Part shown: positions 22,700 to 34,499 of the stretch, in pieces | Layout: the number at the start of each line of letters is the position of its first letter | Numbering within the stretch: position 1 is the first letter of the stretch | Source of the DNA: Phorcus lineatus | Lineage: Eukaryota > Mollusca > Gastropoda > Trochida > Trochidae | Assembly (NCBI GenBank): GCA_921293015.1 | Contig: OV121098.1 | Coordinates: forward strand, 10,887,016-10,951,015 | Length of the DNA: 64,000 nt | Direction: 5' to 3' | Translations under genes and position numbers: made by a program | The notes under the pieces: model-generated | Databases searched by the model: none | Told to the model about the DNA's origin: nothing | The model's input: only the letters and a program-made list of their open reading frames with translations

Positions 22700-24607
22700 T
22701 GGATGGATAACTAGGGGCATTGTTGGTCTTATCGAATCGTCTTCTGCAAACAAATTCTTCGATCTTTTATGAAAACGCTTGTTTCAATAAGCGCCGATCT
22801 ATATGCAGGCTATCGACAGAGCGTCGTTGACGACGGTGAATCAAGCGGTGCAACAAAACCAGTCATCGATTGGAAGGTCACGTGACCACTTTCCCGCCGT
22901 AGCATCTCGGCCCATCAACAGAATACGAGTTGTCAGTCGCCTGGCAGACGACACATTTCATCGTCTGCTCCCCCTCGTTTCAAGTTCGCTGAATCATTCG
23001 GTCAATGAGAAATACTATTTCAAGGAAGTGGTAGCCTATTGTTTGGACGATAAATGGACTGAAGAGAATTGAAATTCACGGATTCAATCTGTCTGTCTGT
23101 GGATGAAGCACTGGTGTAGTTTGATCGGAAAAGTTTGATAGACTTTACAACTAAAAGTGTTCGTCAAGGTGAAGAATATGAGCTTATGTCATTTTCATTG
23201 GATTTTACGATATCGTTGCTTGTTCTATTGAGGAAACGATTTGATGAAAGCAGTTTAAAAGCAAGATCCTTGTTCGGCATTCTGATTCTTTGACAAGACG
23301 TTTTCAAATGAAAACACAGAAACTCAAGTGAACTAGAATCTCCGAAGACGAGAGATAAACAGATTATGTGAACAAAGAGGTGAAAAAACAACTTTTTCAT
23401 AATAACACCTTACCATCAAGAGCAAGGCTCAATTATCGGACATATAAGAAGCCAAGCAATCTTCAATCGGCCTTGGCATCCTTGAAGAGATCTTTTCAAA
23501 GGCGGGGTCCAAACGAAGTTATGTTTAAAGGTTCACTGGAGCTAGCTCATGAACTTCTACCAACGGAAGTGTGACTTGTTTTAAAGTCAACAATATCTGA
23601 CAATTCCTTTCGGTAAAGGGAATAGATTTGACATCTCCACTGGATTAACATTGCAGGTGTATGTTTGGATCATGTCTGAATTACATTAAATAAAATTAAG
23701 TTTGAATCCTGCAACATTTAAGTTTTTTGGGATGCTGTCTGAAACAACTTGAAAAAGATCCTCTTGATTTCGGTGAGAAATAACATTGGACATCAAGAAT
23801 ATTTCACAAGATTTTGAAGAGAATTTAATCACCAGGATAACGTCTGTCTGTCTGTCTGTCTGTCTCATACAGTTTGACTAATTCCCCGCCTCCCTGATAA
23901 TCCTATTGATGTTTCCTGCAGCGTTTGGCAGATTACAAACTGTGCGGCGTCTTTTCATTGAAGCAGATGACAGTTTGGTCATGCTTGAGTTGGCAGACGA
24001 CAGAACGGATTCAGGCCGTGACGCACTGATGCTGACAACAGAAACAATGGTCTACTTATGGTGATCAATATATAACTGCATCAGGTATCAGAGTCTGTCG
24101 ATTGGAATTGAGGAAAGTTGCAGACGACAATTTATTTTGAGGAATTTATTGTCCTATTTTTGTGAAAAACGGATGTTTTCTATTCAAGAGGTCTGATATT
24201 CATTTGTGTAAGAAAACTAGAATTTGTTTGAAGGAATTTTATTCTTTGAATAGACGTTGTGTATTTGATGAGTTCAAAATTTGAATTCCCTGAGCAGGCA
24301 ACTTTGATTAGGAATTAGAAAGAATTGTGTGTGCGTGCGTAGGAGAGCCCATTTAATCTTTAACCTGTGGGATAATTCGTTAACCCAAGGTCAACAAATC
24401 TACCAAACGTTAGAGATAATCTGACTTCGGCAGCTTTTGAACGAGATAATTCTTGGAAGACAAAAACAACTGCAAGCAAAGGACCCGTTTTTATCCGATC
24501 CGGAAATATCAATGTCAAGCATCTAAATTCATGATATGGTGAGTTCACTATCAAGAAAGTGAGTTCATTCCATTTATCAAGAACATTAACTATTTCAACC
24601 TGACTTA
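22700..24607 (+). other. Upstream region of the orphan gene
   Basis: No separate gene was recognised. 22800-23075 and 23900-24060 are less AT-rich than the surroundings, and the latter follows TTTCCTGCAG, so they may include non-coding or short coding upstream exons. A (GTCT)n microsatellite lies at about 23842-23866. The nearest in-frame stop is 18 bases before the 24608 ATG. Confidence 0.3.
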
Positions 24608-25834
24608 ATGATGCTTGCCATCGAATCACCAAAACCACATGTCATAGCACGTCGTAACGTCGCCAAAATAGATAAAGAACGTTACAACGGTATGAATGAC
24701 ATTGACACAAGAAGAACGTCACGTGACCAAGGTCCCTCACAGACCGAGGCAGCAGAAGAGTTAAGAGAAGGTGCTATAAACAGAACGGTAGAAACTTCGT
24801 CTTATATCAAGAAAAAACAGAAAAGGTCACCCAAAAATAACATTTCAATAAATGTCGTGAACAATAAGATAACAGGCAAGAAAAACGTGGTATTGTACAA
24901 GCAGACGACAGGTGTCCTCAAAGACGATTCCAGCACGGGATTGAAGAAGAAAAGTCGGCTTAACGGACACCCAGATGTTCTTAAGATCGGATTAGGGTCG
25001 TCAGACACTTCCAAACCCGCGCGACCGAGAATGAAAAGCGAGAGCAATAATTCTGAATCTAATGAGCGCTGCACCCCGGAAGAGAAATCAAACTCAAACA
25101 GCTTTTCGGATTTCTCTCAACTGGACGGGGGACAGAGCGACTCGCCTCTCAAACGGCTCACGTCGGCCGCCAGCCGGCCAAAGTCTGCGGGACAAGCTAT
25201 GCTAATGAATGATTACTCCTCGGACAGCGATGACAGTTTTTACGACGGCGAGATTGAATTGGTGGATTTAGACGATCCTGTTTTCGCGTATGGCCTGGAA
25301 TTCGAGAGATCAAAACCTGGACCCGCCCAATTGTCAAACACAGCCGCAAGGCAGGGACAAGCCGGTGAATCAAATGGTGTCTTAACTCCTAGATCAGATT
25401 ACCATGACAACGCCAATAAACAGATAGTTATACCAATCAAACACGGAATGGAATTTGGGGAGATCCGACCGAAATCAGACAAAGTTTATGACGCGCAGCC
25501 AAGGCCATCAACTTCTCATGGTCGGCGGCGTGCGCAGTCCGAACCGGAAGTTGTGAGAAAGTCAATGATACCTGTGAAAACCGGCCTTAGACAGTCAAAC
25601 TCGATTAAGAAAAATCCTCAGAAATATCTAGGAGACTACTCAAAAACAGTTGACAGGGTGATTTTAAAATATTCTGGGATGAATGTCAAAAAAGTAAATT
25701 CGACCTTCCCAAAGCCAACAGGGACACAGTTTCCGAACACTGATATGTATCAAGCGCGGGCTCCCTTACCCAGGAAATTAAAACCTATTTTACGCCGAGA
25801 AAAATTGTCCAACGTCAGTTCCGATACGCGGTAG
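24608..25834 (+). CDS. Basic, Ser-rich, probably disordered protein of unknown function
   Basis: A single uninterrupted frame of 408 codons, the longest non-repetitive one in the window, and more GC-rich than its flanks. The start ATG (two in tandem) follows an in-frame stop 18 bases upstream, so the exon probably holds the whole coding region. No globular domain, signal peptide or membrane segment is visible. In order: a Lys/Arg-rich part (1-145), Ser/Asn/Glu-rich segment (143-180), Ser/Asp cluster 'SSDSDDSFYDGE' (204-215) followed by acidic 'ELVDLDDP', and a basic Ser/Pro-rich C-terminal half. Residues 275-280 (IPIKHG) and 321-326 (IPVKTG) form a duplicated IPxKxG motif; the second includes S-M-I-P (319-322) among basic residues, the pattern bound by microtubule end-binding proteins. 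That points to a cytoskeletal or phospho-regulated scaffold, but only as an inference. I do not recognise the family. Confidence 0.75.
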   Translation: MMLAIESPKPHVIARRNVAKIDKERYNGMNDIDTRRTSRDQGPSQTEAAEELREGAINRTVETSSYIKKKQKRSPKNNISINVVNNKITGKKNVVLYKQTTGVLKDDSSTGLKKKSRLNGHPDVLKIGLGSSDTSKPARPRMKSESNNSESNERCTPEEKSNSNSFSDFSQLDGGQSDSPLKRLTSAASRPKSAGQAMLMNDYSSDSDDSFYDGEIELVDLDDPVFAYGLEFERSKPGPAQLSNTAARQGQAGESNGVLTPRSDYHDNANKQIVIPIKHGMEFGEIRPKSDKVYDAQPRPSTSHGRRRAQSEPEVVRKSMIPVKTGLRQSNSIKKNPQKYLGDYSKTVDRVILKYSGMNVKKVNSTFPKPTGTQFPNTDMYQARAPLPRKLKPILRREKLSNVSSDTR

Positions 25835-27715
25835 AAATCAATCATTCGGTATAGTTGTGTAAGCGATCCGGCTGACTTGTCAATCAACCTTACGAGGGAG
25901 GTTAATGGAACAATCAACATGACGCGGGAGGAGAATGGAACAGCCGGGTTGGTGACGCCACTTCTTTCCAATGAAGTCAGTGTTTTGTAACCAAGTGACG
26001 GATACTGTTTACAGTGGCGTGTGTGTTGCAGCGATGAGACAAAGGATTTCGATGTCTATTTCAACTCACTGTCAACATTCTTGAACTGACACGCTTTACC
26101 CGTGCGCTGCCAGACTACGCCAATTAAAAGTGATATAAACACAACTCGGTTGTGACAACCGATGCAATATGACAAAACCCGCCAAGGGAACGTTTAAACA
26201 TGTCCTATTGTGAGCCGGGGCGATCTATAATTCCAAATATAGCAGTTAAGAATTCTACGTGATTTATCGACTGTTGCGTGTGTTTTCTCCAAACTGACAT
26301 AGTTCCGAAGTGAGTGAAAGCGGTGCTATTTTAGGAGATTCAATGTCCATAGAAACGGGACAAATATTGCACCAGTGATTAACAGTTTTGTATTTTATTC
26401 AGTTTTGTTTATTTGAAGAAGCATATCACTGTAAAAAAGTATGATCATCCTCAAAATGTTATGTGGCATTTAAATTTAGTGACAGAAATACATTTTTAAT
26501 CTTCAAATACGATTCATTGTAATACAGTGTGTCTTCAAATTGACATTGAAAATTTCAGTTAACTGAAACTTTCAATTTTGGTCGAGAAGGGAAATACAAA
26601 AAATATTGATTCACTACTTTTATTGGATTGCAAATAGAATGTTTGAAAGGCAGGTTATATTATGATTAAATGTATGTAATGAGGTAAAGTTTTTATTGTG
26701 AAATAGATGTTTCAGTTTCACTATTATTATGTCAACTAACTAATCAAATAGTTTTATATAATCAAACTGTTTTATATATTATCGAAATTTCTGTAAACAT
26801 TTTGAATGTAAGAAGTTATCTTTACAAACTATTTTTTATTTTTTATAACGAACATATTTTGTTCTTTGAATTTGAATTTGAATTCTTTATGGTATGTATT
26901 CATTTTTTTAATTTAAATGTGTCAAAGGTTCTTTTAGTGGTTTAAGATTTTCCTATAATTCTTTTTAATATTAGTAACTTAGATTAATTTATTTAACGAT
27001 TAATTCAAAGTTATGGTTTAGGCAAGATGTTGTGATTAGATATACATTTTTATTCTCTAAAAATCAAAAGATCAGAAATCAAAATGACAAATCTTCAGAT
27101 TTGAACCGACGTATCCACATAGTCATTGACAATCATGAGAAGGAAGTTGAAGCCATTTTAAATTCAGAGATAGGTTGTTTGTTTACGCTAGAAAATTTAA
27201 TCTTTATAGATGACGTCATCAAGGAAATTGATGATCATGTTGTAACACAGCGTCATGAATTTCATTTAATTCTAAAACACCGAGTCTTACAATGTTTTTT
27301 AGGTCATATTAATGAAAACGTCAGACAGTTTGTTGACCTCATTACTGATGACGTCATATAGCTGTATGTCTAAAGAAATATTTTGTAAATGATGTATAGA
27401 ACGAGACAATCAGAATCAAATCAAAAGTAGTTAAACCATAATCTTTTTCAATGAGACAATCGTTGAGTAAGTTTTAATCAAAACGCATAGATTTCTCATG
27501 TTAAGAAATTATATGAAATATTCCATTGGACTTGGGAAATGTATCCCTTTAAATTTGGCCTCTACGGTCTTTAGATAACAAAACACAATTCAATTGTGAC
27601 GTTCTGACCACGGGTTCGTGAATTGTGCACTGTAGTTGAATGACGTCACAAATGAAATGAAATCATCAAAGCAATACCAATGTTTGTTTTTTTAACTTCG
27701 TATATTGTAGCAGAG
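25835..27715. other. Presumed 3' UTR of the orphan gene, then AT-rich DNA
   Basis: The first few hundred bases keep the composition of the gene and may be its 3' UTR. The remainder is very AT-rich. A 109-codon plus-strand frame at 27032-27361 has mixed composition but no recognisable motif, start context or neighbouring exon. I do not call it a gene. Confidence 0.35.
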
Positions 27716-27817
27716 TACCGTATTTCCTGGAATACAACCCCGGGGTCTATTTCACTCAGCACCCCTTTACCCCCGGGTTGTATTCGAGGCCCGGGTTGTA
27801 ATCGAGGAAATACGGTA
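27716..27817. mobile_element. 102-bp foldback MITE, 'TACCGTATTTCC' ends
   Basis: Left end TACCGTATTTCCTGGAATAC; right end, reversed, TACCGTATTTCCTCGATTAC. Inside, CCCGGGTTGTATTCGAGG is repeated in tandem near the right end and matches the left arm inverted. Flanking TA suggests a TA target duplication, as in Tc1/mariner-derived MITEs. Confidence 0.75.
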
Positions 27818-28004
27818 TATATAGTACGCATGTAGATCCTTCACGACAAGTCATGAACATAAAATATGGTCATGCGTTGTTTGTAAACCGTCTTGATGTA
27901 TAAATGTTGAAATGGCAAGTTGAGTTTTCAAAGTTCAAAACGACTTCCGGTTTAACAAACCTGTTTAGTAGCTTCACCTTAATTGTTAGCATGTCCTAAT
28001 GGGA

Positions 28005-28690
28005 AAGGTTAACCCTCTTGCTGCCTTCTACAAGAAATTAAGCCATGAATTGAAATACCTTAATCAAAGAGTTTTCATATTTTAAAAAGCGTGAATGGTT
28101 TAAAGGTTTATTTACATGATTAAAAAACAATTATGAGTAGATCATTTGACGCATTATCGAGAACCTAATAGTTAACCCTCTCTCCCTTTTACTATGTATT
28201 GGTCTAAACATTAAACTTTCGAAATTGAATGGGATTTTAATACAATTTACGTACTGTCTGGTTTACAGGAAAAAATAGATCCTTAATTGTGATTATAACG
28301 CGTGTACGGAGCAGTATAATATTTAACCCCTTGCTACCTTTACATTTAAATCCTTGAGCAGAACACACTCTAAGGTCGTGACTTATGTTGAAAACGTTCC
28401 TCATATTATTTGGATCAAGTAATTTCTTCAAGATTTAAAGTCTCAAAATTGAACAGGTTATATATTCAAATCTATTAACTATATATTGTCGATCAATTTA
28501 TTCAGATTTATATCATCTGATGTTTTCTGACATCATCAACTATAGTCTGATAGGATTAACCCCCTCAATGTTATTTACGATTAAATGGTCCGAACGCTCC
28601 AATCCAAGAATTAAGCCTATTTCAATGATTTAACGTCGTCATTTAGAGGTTTAAAAAGGTTTTTAAACATGTATTTTAGATAATTTTTAT
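28005..28690 (+). repeat. Degenerate long-period tandem repeat
   Basis: A motif like TTAACCCTCTTGCTGCCTTC recurs at about 28011, 28172, 28322 and 28555. It is followed in several units by AAGCC…AAATACC-type and GGTTTAAAGG-type blocks. Spacing is irregular (about 150-230 bp), so this is an old, eroded array. Confidence 0.45.
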
Positions 28691-29703
28691 CATTTTATTG
28701 TCATTTGATATAATCAGATATTTATCCGTCGTAATTAGATCCCACTAGCTCAGTTTAATCGAGTAATTATTGGTTCCTTAATTAAAATATCCAAGTCGAG
28801 CAAGTTTGAATACATTTAATGTGTTGTTATAGTTTCTAATTAATTATTATCATATCACACTTGTGCTTGTATTTAATACACAAACATATTTAGTGTACAT
28901 ATCTAGAGAAGTGATCCAAAGCGAAACACGAATCTTCCCGAGCAAAGATGGCAACAGTGAGGCACTGCGGTTGAATTCTGAATCTGTATTTTTTGTAAAT
29001 TGTTTACATCATTGTCCATATTGTCTTAATCTTTTGTCTGTTTAAATATCAGGGCCTAGGAAAAACATGTATAAACAATTTTATGAGTACCAAATTATCA
29101 GACGTGCTATCAATCAAAATGTCTGATGACGTAGAAATTGACGACATGTAAGCACGAATCGTCATGAAACATAATTTTATGCTCCGTAAATTTATTTCTT
29201 CGCAAAGTCTTTTAATGTTTTGATTTTTCAACTACAATTATGTTGATTTGTGATATCGCCCGAAAGGAAATATAATTGAAATACAAATTTGTGAATTGTA
29301 TGAAAGCATTAAATGTGATTATGTATGAACTGAAGTCAACATATTCGAAAGTTTCACATTTCTCAAAAAATGTTTAAAATCTCAAAAAATAACATACAAT
29401 CCCAATAATGCCTTAATATTTTTGGATATTCATAATATTTATTTAAATATTAAAAGAAGTGATAATCCTTTTCGTTTTGGAAATTATAAAAACATTTGGA
29501 ACTTTTATGACTTCCGATTTCATGATTTACTTGTCATTTAATGGTAAATTCATCCATTTCTTTTCTGACACAAATATTTTTTCAATTCTTTTTAAATTGC
29601 ATTGTCCATCAGCTTGATCATACAATTTTCATTTCTTTTCCTATATCATTTATGTATATGATCATTGATGTAATTGTTCTCAAAGAAAGAAATGTTCAAA
29701 GTT
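28691..29703. other. AT-rich DNA, nothing recognised
   Basis: No gene or mobile element was identified. Only short unsupported frames are present. Confidence 0.35.
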
Positions 29704-29809
29704 TGGAAATACGATCTTTCCAACCATGGAAAGGCGCTCCTATACTGCAGATGCAGTAGACTTACAATCATCCCGCTGTTGCGTTGGTGTGGAAAGAGCG
29801 CTATTTCCA
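29704..29809. mobile_element. Small MITE with GGAAATA…TTTCCA ends
   Basis: GGAAATACGATCTTTCCA at the left pairs with TGGAAAGAGCGCTATTTCC at the right around about 70 bp of unrelated sequence. No coding capacity. Confidence 0.65.
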
Positions 29810-30223
29810 ATGTTCGGAACAATCGCTCTATTTGTGAAAATATCTTGAACAGGAAAACAATTACTTTGTGATTTCTACAATGTTATCTATCTATACTCTG
29901 TATCAAAAGACAAGGGCCAACCAAATATTCTTTATCAATCATCAATGTAACGGTATGTGAACTACGTTATATCTCTATATTCAAAATCGGGTTGGTCCTT
30001 AACTTATTTTGTTGAGTGTATACTAATGAAACTGCAGTGCTTTCCGGTGTTTACTTCCAGCCAGTTTGCCTTCAAAATTTCCGAAATGTAACGAAGACTA
30101 CTTTGTCTGATTAATTTTTCAATTTTCTTCTCTTATAAATGTAAATGGATATCAATAAAAGATTTCCTTGCATTTGTGTTGTGGTACAATTTTTTATCAT
30201 TTCTTGCTGTTAACCATCTTCCC

Positions 30224-30476
30224 CGCATTAGTATAAGTTGCATCAGTCTCTTTCACTGGTTAAGTTAACCTTGCTGCCAACCTGTTAAAGTTCGTGTTTT
30301 GAGGGCAACGCCCTCTTTGGCGAAAAGTTGCAATTCTCATATGATTTCTCATTAGACTATCGCTATACGTTGCAGCAGCTTGGGCGACAGGCATTGAAAA
30401 ATTGTGGAAATGCAGTAAGGCTTATCTTAACAAGACATATGGGAGGCGTAAGTATAGGCCATGCGTGGGAAGATGG
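30224..30476 (+). mobile_element. MITE family M3, complete copy
   Basis: Begins CCATCTTCCCCGCATTAGTA and ends GGCCATGCGTGGGAAGATGG, forming terminal inverted repeats of about 20 bp. The interior carries GCTGCCAACCTG and a self-complementary CGCCCTCTTTGGCG block. Related copies are at 5012-5251 (inverted) and 13045-13117. TTAA precedes the left end. Confidence 0.8.
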
Positions 30477-30766
30477 TTGTACACAATAAGCAAAGGCACC
30501 TGACTCTATATATACATGTAAGTATTCACTACTAGCTAAATAACATCTACATATAAACAAGGTACGATCTGCAAGGGGACCGGATATGGGAACTGGGATC
30601 TGTCTACGAAGTTTATACAGTGTAATCGAGTAAACCAGTATAGTTATTTCCGGTCCCCTTGCAGACACGACTCTGTCATACCTTGTTTATGTTTTATAGC
30701 TACATGTATATTTACTTACATGATATTGTACATTCAGAGTCTGGCGCCTTTGACGATAATGTACAG
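30477..30766. mobile_element. Long-armed foldback element abutting M3
   Basis: CTGCAAGGGGACCGGA at about 30569 pairs with its complement TCCGGTCCCCTTGCAG at about 30649, and similarity continues outward through AACAAGGTA, ACATGTAAGTA and CAAAGG(C)GCC blocks to both ends, giving arms of over 100 bp. The left end starts directly at the right end of the M3 copy. Confidence 0.7.
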
Positions 30767-31869
30767 TTCATCCGTCTCAATCTGAATAAATTCTTATCGA
30801 CGGTTCTATTTGAAGTAAAAGGGACTGTTAAAGAGCTACTGAAGACATTAATAAGAAATATAAATGGTAGAGTTTCATTGAGAAGCAGTGACTGTTTCTG
30901 AAGGAGCATTCTAAAGCTGGTCGGTTTGCAACAGTGACGACATGGAGGAATAAAGTCGCGATTTTTATCATTAATAGGACAATGGTGCTCGTCATTTCAT
31001 CAAACAAAATCTGGGACATGGGGTTTCGGGATTAGCTAAGACATAAAATTTTCGATTTTCTTTGAAAATAAGTTATTTCCATACATTTATCATTTGGAGA
31101 TAAATATTTGAGATGTTTTAGATTTATATGACTATGTAATTTTTAGGTTCAATGCGGCATGAAAATTACGGAGTTCTTCTTTAACTCGGTGTAAACTGTT
31201 GATACGAATTTCTCTAGATTGTATATGCCTCTGAATACAGATCAACCGGAAATAATGAAGGACCACATCTGCACAGCGCCTCTAGCGGATGCAGGGGCAG
31301 ATAATTAAGTGCGGGGTCCCTTGCCCATAGAGGGTAAATAGGCCTACCTTTGGGTGGCGTTCTACGGCGAGACCTCGAATTCGTTATCAATTGTTTAAGT
31401 AATCAAAATGTAGTAGCTGTTCAACTTGAAGTGACTCAATTCTAGCATAGTTCACAGTAAAGACAGATTTCACTGCATTGCTTTTCCAAAGTGGTTTTGC
31501 AGGCTTTCCTTTGGTATATTCCTAGCCGTTGTGTAAAAAGAACAACCAAGATCACCATTTATTTTCATTTAAAACTGCACGACAAATTTGTAGTTTCCAA
31601 TTACTGGAGTTCCATAAAATTTGATCATATATCCTCCCCTTCCGATAGATAGCTCAAGTCATAAAATCATACACTAACCTCTGTTCTTACACGAGATTTT
31701 CTCAGGCAAGAAATGGTAGAGCCTGATTAGATGCACTTAGCTGCCCTTTCAACGATGCCGTTTATAAAGTAACCATTCGAAATGCTTACCAATGTCATAG
31801 CCCTCAGTGACAACAAGAGGGCATTAAATTTATGAAGTTTTTTTCATTGGCTGAAATTTTCTAAATGGT
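30767..31869. other. Nothing firmly recognised
   Basis: TTAAAGAGCTACTGAAG (about 30829) and ATGAAAATTACGGAG…TCTTTAA (about 31160-31185) look like very diverged M1 ends, but the DNA between them shares nothing else with M1. No gene was found. Confidence 0.35.
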
Positions 31870-31993
31870 TTGAGTTATTCTCAATCTCTCTCTGAAATCA
31901 GATGGGAAACTTGTCCCTCGTACCTCGCTGCAAGAAACGCAGCGAGGAACGATGGACAAGTTTAGACCTGGTTTCAATGAGATTGAGTTATTC
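31870..31993. mobile_element. Near-perfect hairpin element
   Basis: The left arm (…AAACTTGTCC, CTCG, TACCTCGCTGC) and right arm (GCAGCGAGGAACGATGGACA…) pair over about 55 bp around the 6-bp loop AAGAAA. The outer parts GAGTTATTCTCAATCTC and GAGATTGAGTTATTC also pair. Confidence 0.75.
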
Positions 31994-32587
31994 TATTGGC
32001 CGCTATTGGAATCTGCCATAAACACGAAAAGTGCTCTTGTTGAAATAAGTTAGCATAGATTTGGGCTTCTTTTGTGGGTAAAGAACGTCCAACCTGATGG
32101 TTTTTTATCTATTCGCATGGGACAAATTGACTGTAATAATTTTTGTACTTTTCAAAATGAAAATCAACCTTATTATTTCGGGGGTAATATCTTTAGATCG
32201 CTTTAATCGTGCATTTTTAGGAAACTCCAGTTACCGAGAGCAGTAATAACCTTAAAATATAGGCTTTTGTTTACTCAATTCACTTCACTTGAGTTTGTTT
32301 TCAAAATAAGTTTCAGTGTGTATTTTTCTTGTAAAACCACCTATTTTTTTAAATCCAAATTTTCAGTGTATTGTCTAAAAACACGTTTACCGTAAATCCT
32401 CTAAGAATCTCAATAGAAAATCGATATTCATTAAATACATGTATGCGCAATATTTTGGCAGCGATTTTGATTTTTTTGCAAAAACAAATATTATTTTCCT
32501 TAGTGGTCCTAAAATTAGTGTAAGTACAGGTTTTCTCACTGCAAAAGAAACATGATCGCAGACCGGACGCAGAGTGCATATCTGTTA
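31994..32587. other. Nothing recognised
   Basis: AT-rich, without gene or repeat that I can assign. Confidence 0.35.
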
Positions 32588-32640
32588 AAAGGCACTACAG
32601 TACGCATTTTCGATTCAAATTAGCTATTTAACGTCATATA
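32588..32640 (+). repeat. M6 end fragment
   Basis: AAAGGCACTACAGTACGCAT…TTCAAATTAGCTATTTAA matches the start of the M6 copy at 45645. The rest of the element is missing. Confidence 0.5.
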
Positions 32641-32679
32641 ATGACATAGGAAAGCACTTCAGCTTTATGTAATAATATA

Positions 32680-32795
32680 AATAGAGGATATTAAATCATG
32701 TTTGTCAAATACGTTTGTTTATATCAACCGAGAGGCAAGGGTAAAGTTGATATTTTGGCGCAGCCACTCGTGAAAAATATCAACTTTGCACACGC
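32680..32795. mobile_element. Foldback end fragment (GAGGATATTAAA type)
   Basis: AGAGGATATTAAATCATG resembles the M5 left end, and AAAGTTGATATTTT pairs with AAAATATCAACTTT about 30 bp later. The fragment is cut off by the LINE that starts at about 32796. Confidence 0.5.
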
Positions 32796-34222
32796 CACGA
32801 GATTGAGATTGACATTAGGAAACCTAAGCATCGTTTTTATGTAGCTTTTATTGATTTCCGTAAAGCTTTTGATTTAGTTGATCGACAAAAACTTCTTTAT
32901 GTTCTTCATAATAGGGGTATAGGTGGTAAATTATTTAACGTTCTTTGTGATATGTATTCAAAAGTTAAGGCTTGTGTCAATGCAAAGGGAGGTAGAACGG
33001 ATTTTTTCAGTACTTCTGCCGGTGTTCGACAAGGATGTATGTTAAGCCCAATCTTTTTCATCATCTTCATTAATGAGATAGTTTCTGAATTTGAAAAAGA
33101 GTGGTTTGAGGGGAATATTTGTTCAAGATAATATACAGAAATTTTGTTACTTCAATTTGCTGATGATCTTGCCTTGGTTGATGATACAGTTACAGACTTG
33201 CAAAGAAAATTAGATTTCCTTGATAAGGTTTGCATGAAATAGGGGTTTGAGGTAAATTTGGATAAGTCAAATATAGTAGTGTTTAGGAAAGGTGGATTTT
33301 TGAAAAGCCCAGAACGGTGGACATATGCTGGTACAGAAGTTAAGTGTAAGTTTAAGTATTTTGGAATCGTATTTTCTTCAAGATTAATTTGGTCCAGAGC
33401 TTGTGAAACTTCATCTATTCAGGCTAGGAAGGCGATGTTTCCTGTTAATAGACTTGTGAAAACATTTCAGTCGCTACCCTTTCATACAATCATAGAAATA
33501 TTTGATTCTAAAATTGTTCCTGTGTACGGGTCAGAGATCTGGGGTCATACTTTTAGGCAGTCAATAGAAAAAGTTCAAACTGACTTTTTGAAGAGGTGTC
33601 TTGGAGTCTCGAGACGAATATCAAGTAATGCAATCCTTGGTGATACAGTTTGAAGTTATTTGTGTGTTCATTACTACAGCCGTTGCATAATTTATTGGTG
33701 TAGAATTATTCGTATGGAAAGGTCTCGATATCCAAGGGCATCTTATGAAATGATGAAACAATTTGAAAAGGGAAAAGACTGTTAATTGGGTCTCACATGT
33801 ACGAATGCTTTTATTTCTGACCGGCTTTTCAAACGTATGGATTGCTCAAGTTTGTGGTAGTATTAATGTTTTTAAGAGAATGTTCTTTCAAAGATGTAAT
33901 GACATACAATTTCAGAATTGGCAAAGTAAGGTTTCAGGGTCACAGTTTCTAAAACACTATAGTGGTTTTAAATCTGCTTTAAATGTTGAAAAATATGTTC
34001 TTGAATTACTCTCTGCAAAGGACTCGTTGAGGGTATTTTGTAAATTCCGTTGTGGTTCTCACAAATTGAAGGTACAGTTACTTCGATATTAACGTTATGA
34101 TAACCCCAATGCATTATGTACGAAGTGTGTGCTTGGTTGTATCGAGGACGAATTTCACTTTTTATTTATCTGTCCGTTTTATAATGTAAGTAGAAAGCAG
34201 TTTTTACGGTTATATCACAAAA
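32796..34222 (+). mobile_element. Non-LTR retrotransposon (LINE), 5'-truncated and broken
   Basis: The plus strand encodes a LINE reverse transcriptase in order: 'FYVAFIDFRKAFDLVDRQKL', 'FFSTSAGVRQGCMLSPIFF', then the catalytic 'FADDLALVDDTV' (33160-33200). It continues through the thumb (ORF 33258-33653, with 'IWGHTFRQSIEKVQTDFLKR') and a further frame (33763-34092), to the Cys/His tail 'CTKCVLGCIEDEFHFLFICPFY' (34110-34180; first Cys to Tyr). Several frame changes and stops (for example near 33130 and 33240) make it inactive. No endonuclease domain is left. The coding sequence stops at about 34220 and resumes at about 35775, after a bracketed insertion. It shares its C-terminal family with 4186-4650; Jockey/I superclade is likely. 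Confidence 0.85.
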
Positions 34223-34499
34223 CCCCTACAGCCCATTACCCCTACACCCCAGTTCCTCTACAGCTTGTTAAAACAACACAGACAGTTACCCATCTGAATT
34301 AATGGATTCACCCTAACAGGTGATTAAGAGTAGAAGTGGTAGTGTGGAGCGGCTTTCTCAGAGAGACATGTTTGTTTTTTGATTGACAACATGGAATATG
34401 ATAGAACATATGAACATATGAAAATAAAGGAATTAATTCAAATTTGAAATAATTTGATTTAAACATAAAATATGAAATATGTTTCAATTTAATAAACTC

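Noticed and set aside
22803-23072. Possible upstream coding exon of the orphan gene
   Set aside because: The frame is short and an in-frame stop lies between it and the 24608 start; only a spliced transcript could connect them. Kept as part of the upstream region.
27032-27361. Possible 109-residue gene downstream of the orphan gene
   Set aside because: Composition is mixed, but there is no known motif, no splice signals and no start context; it lies in very AT-rich DNA.
30829-31185. An eighth full M1 copy
   Set aside because: Only the two ends resemble M1 termini loosely; the interior shares nothing with the family.
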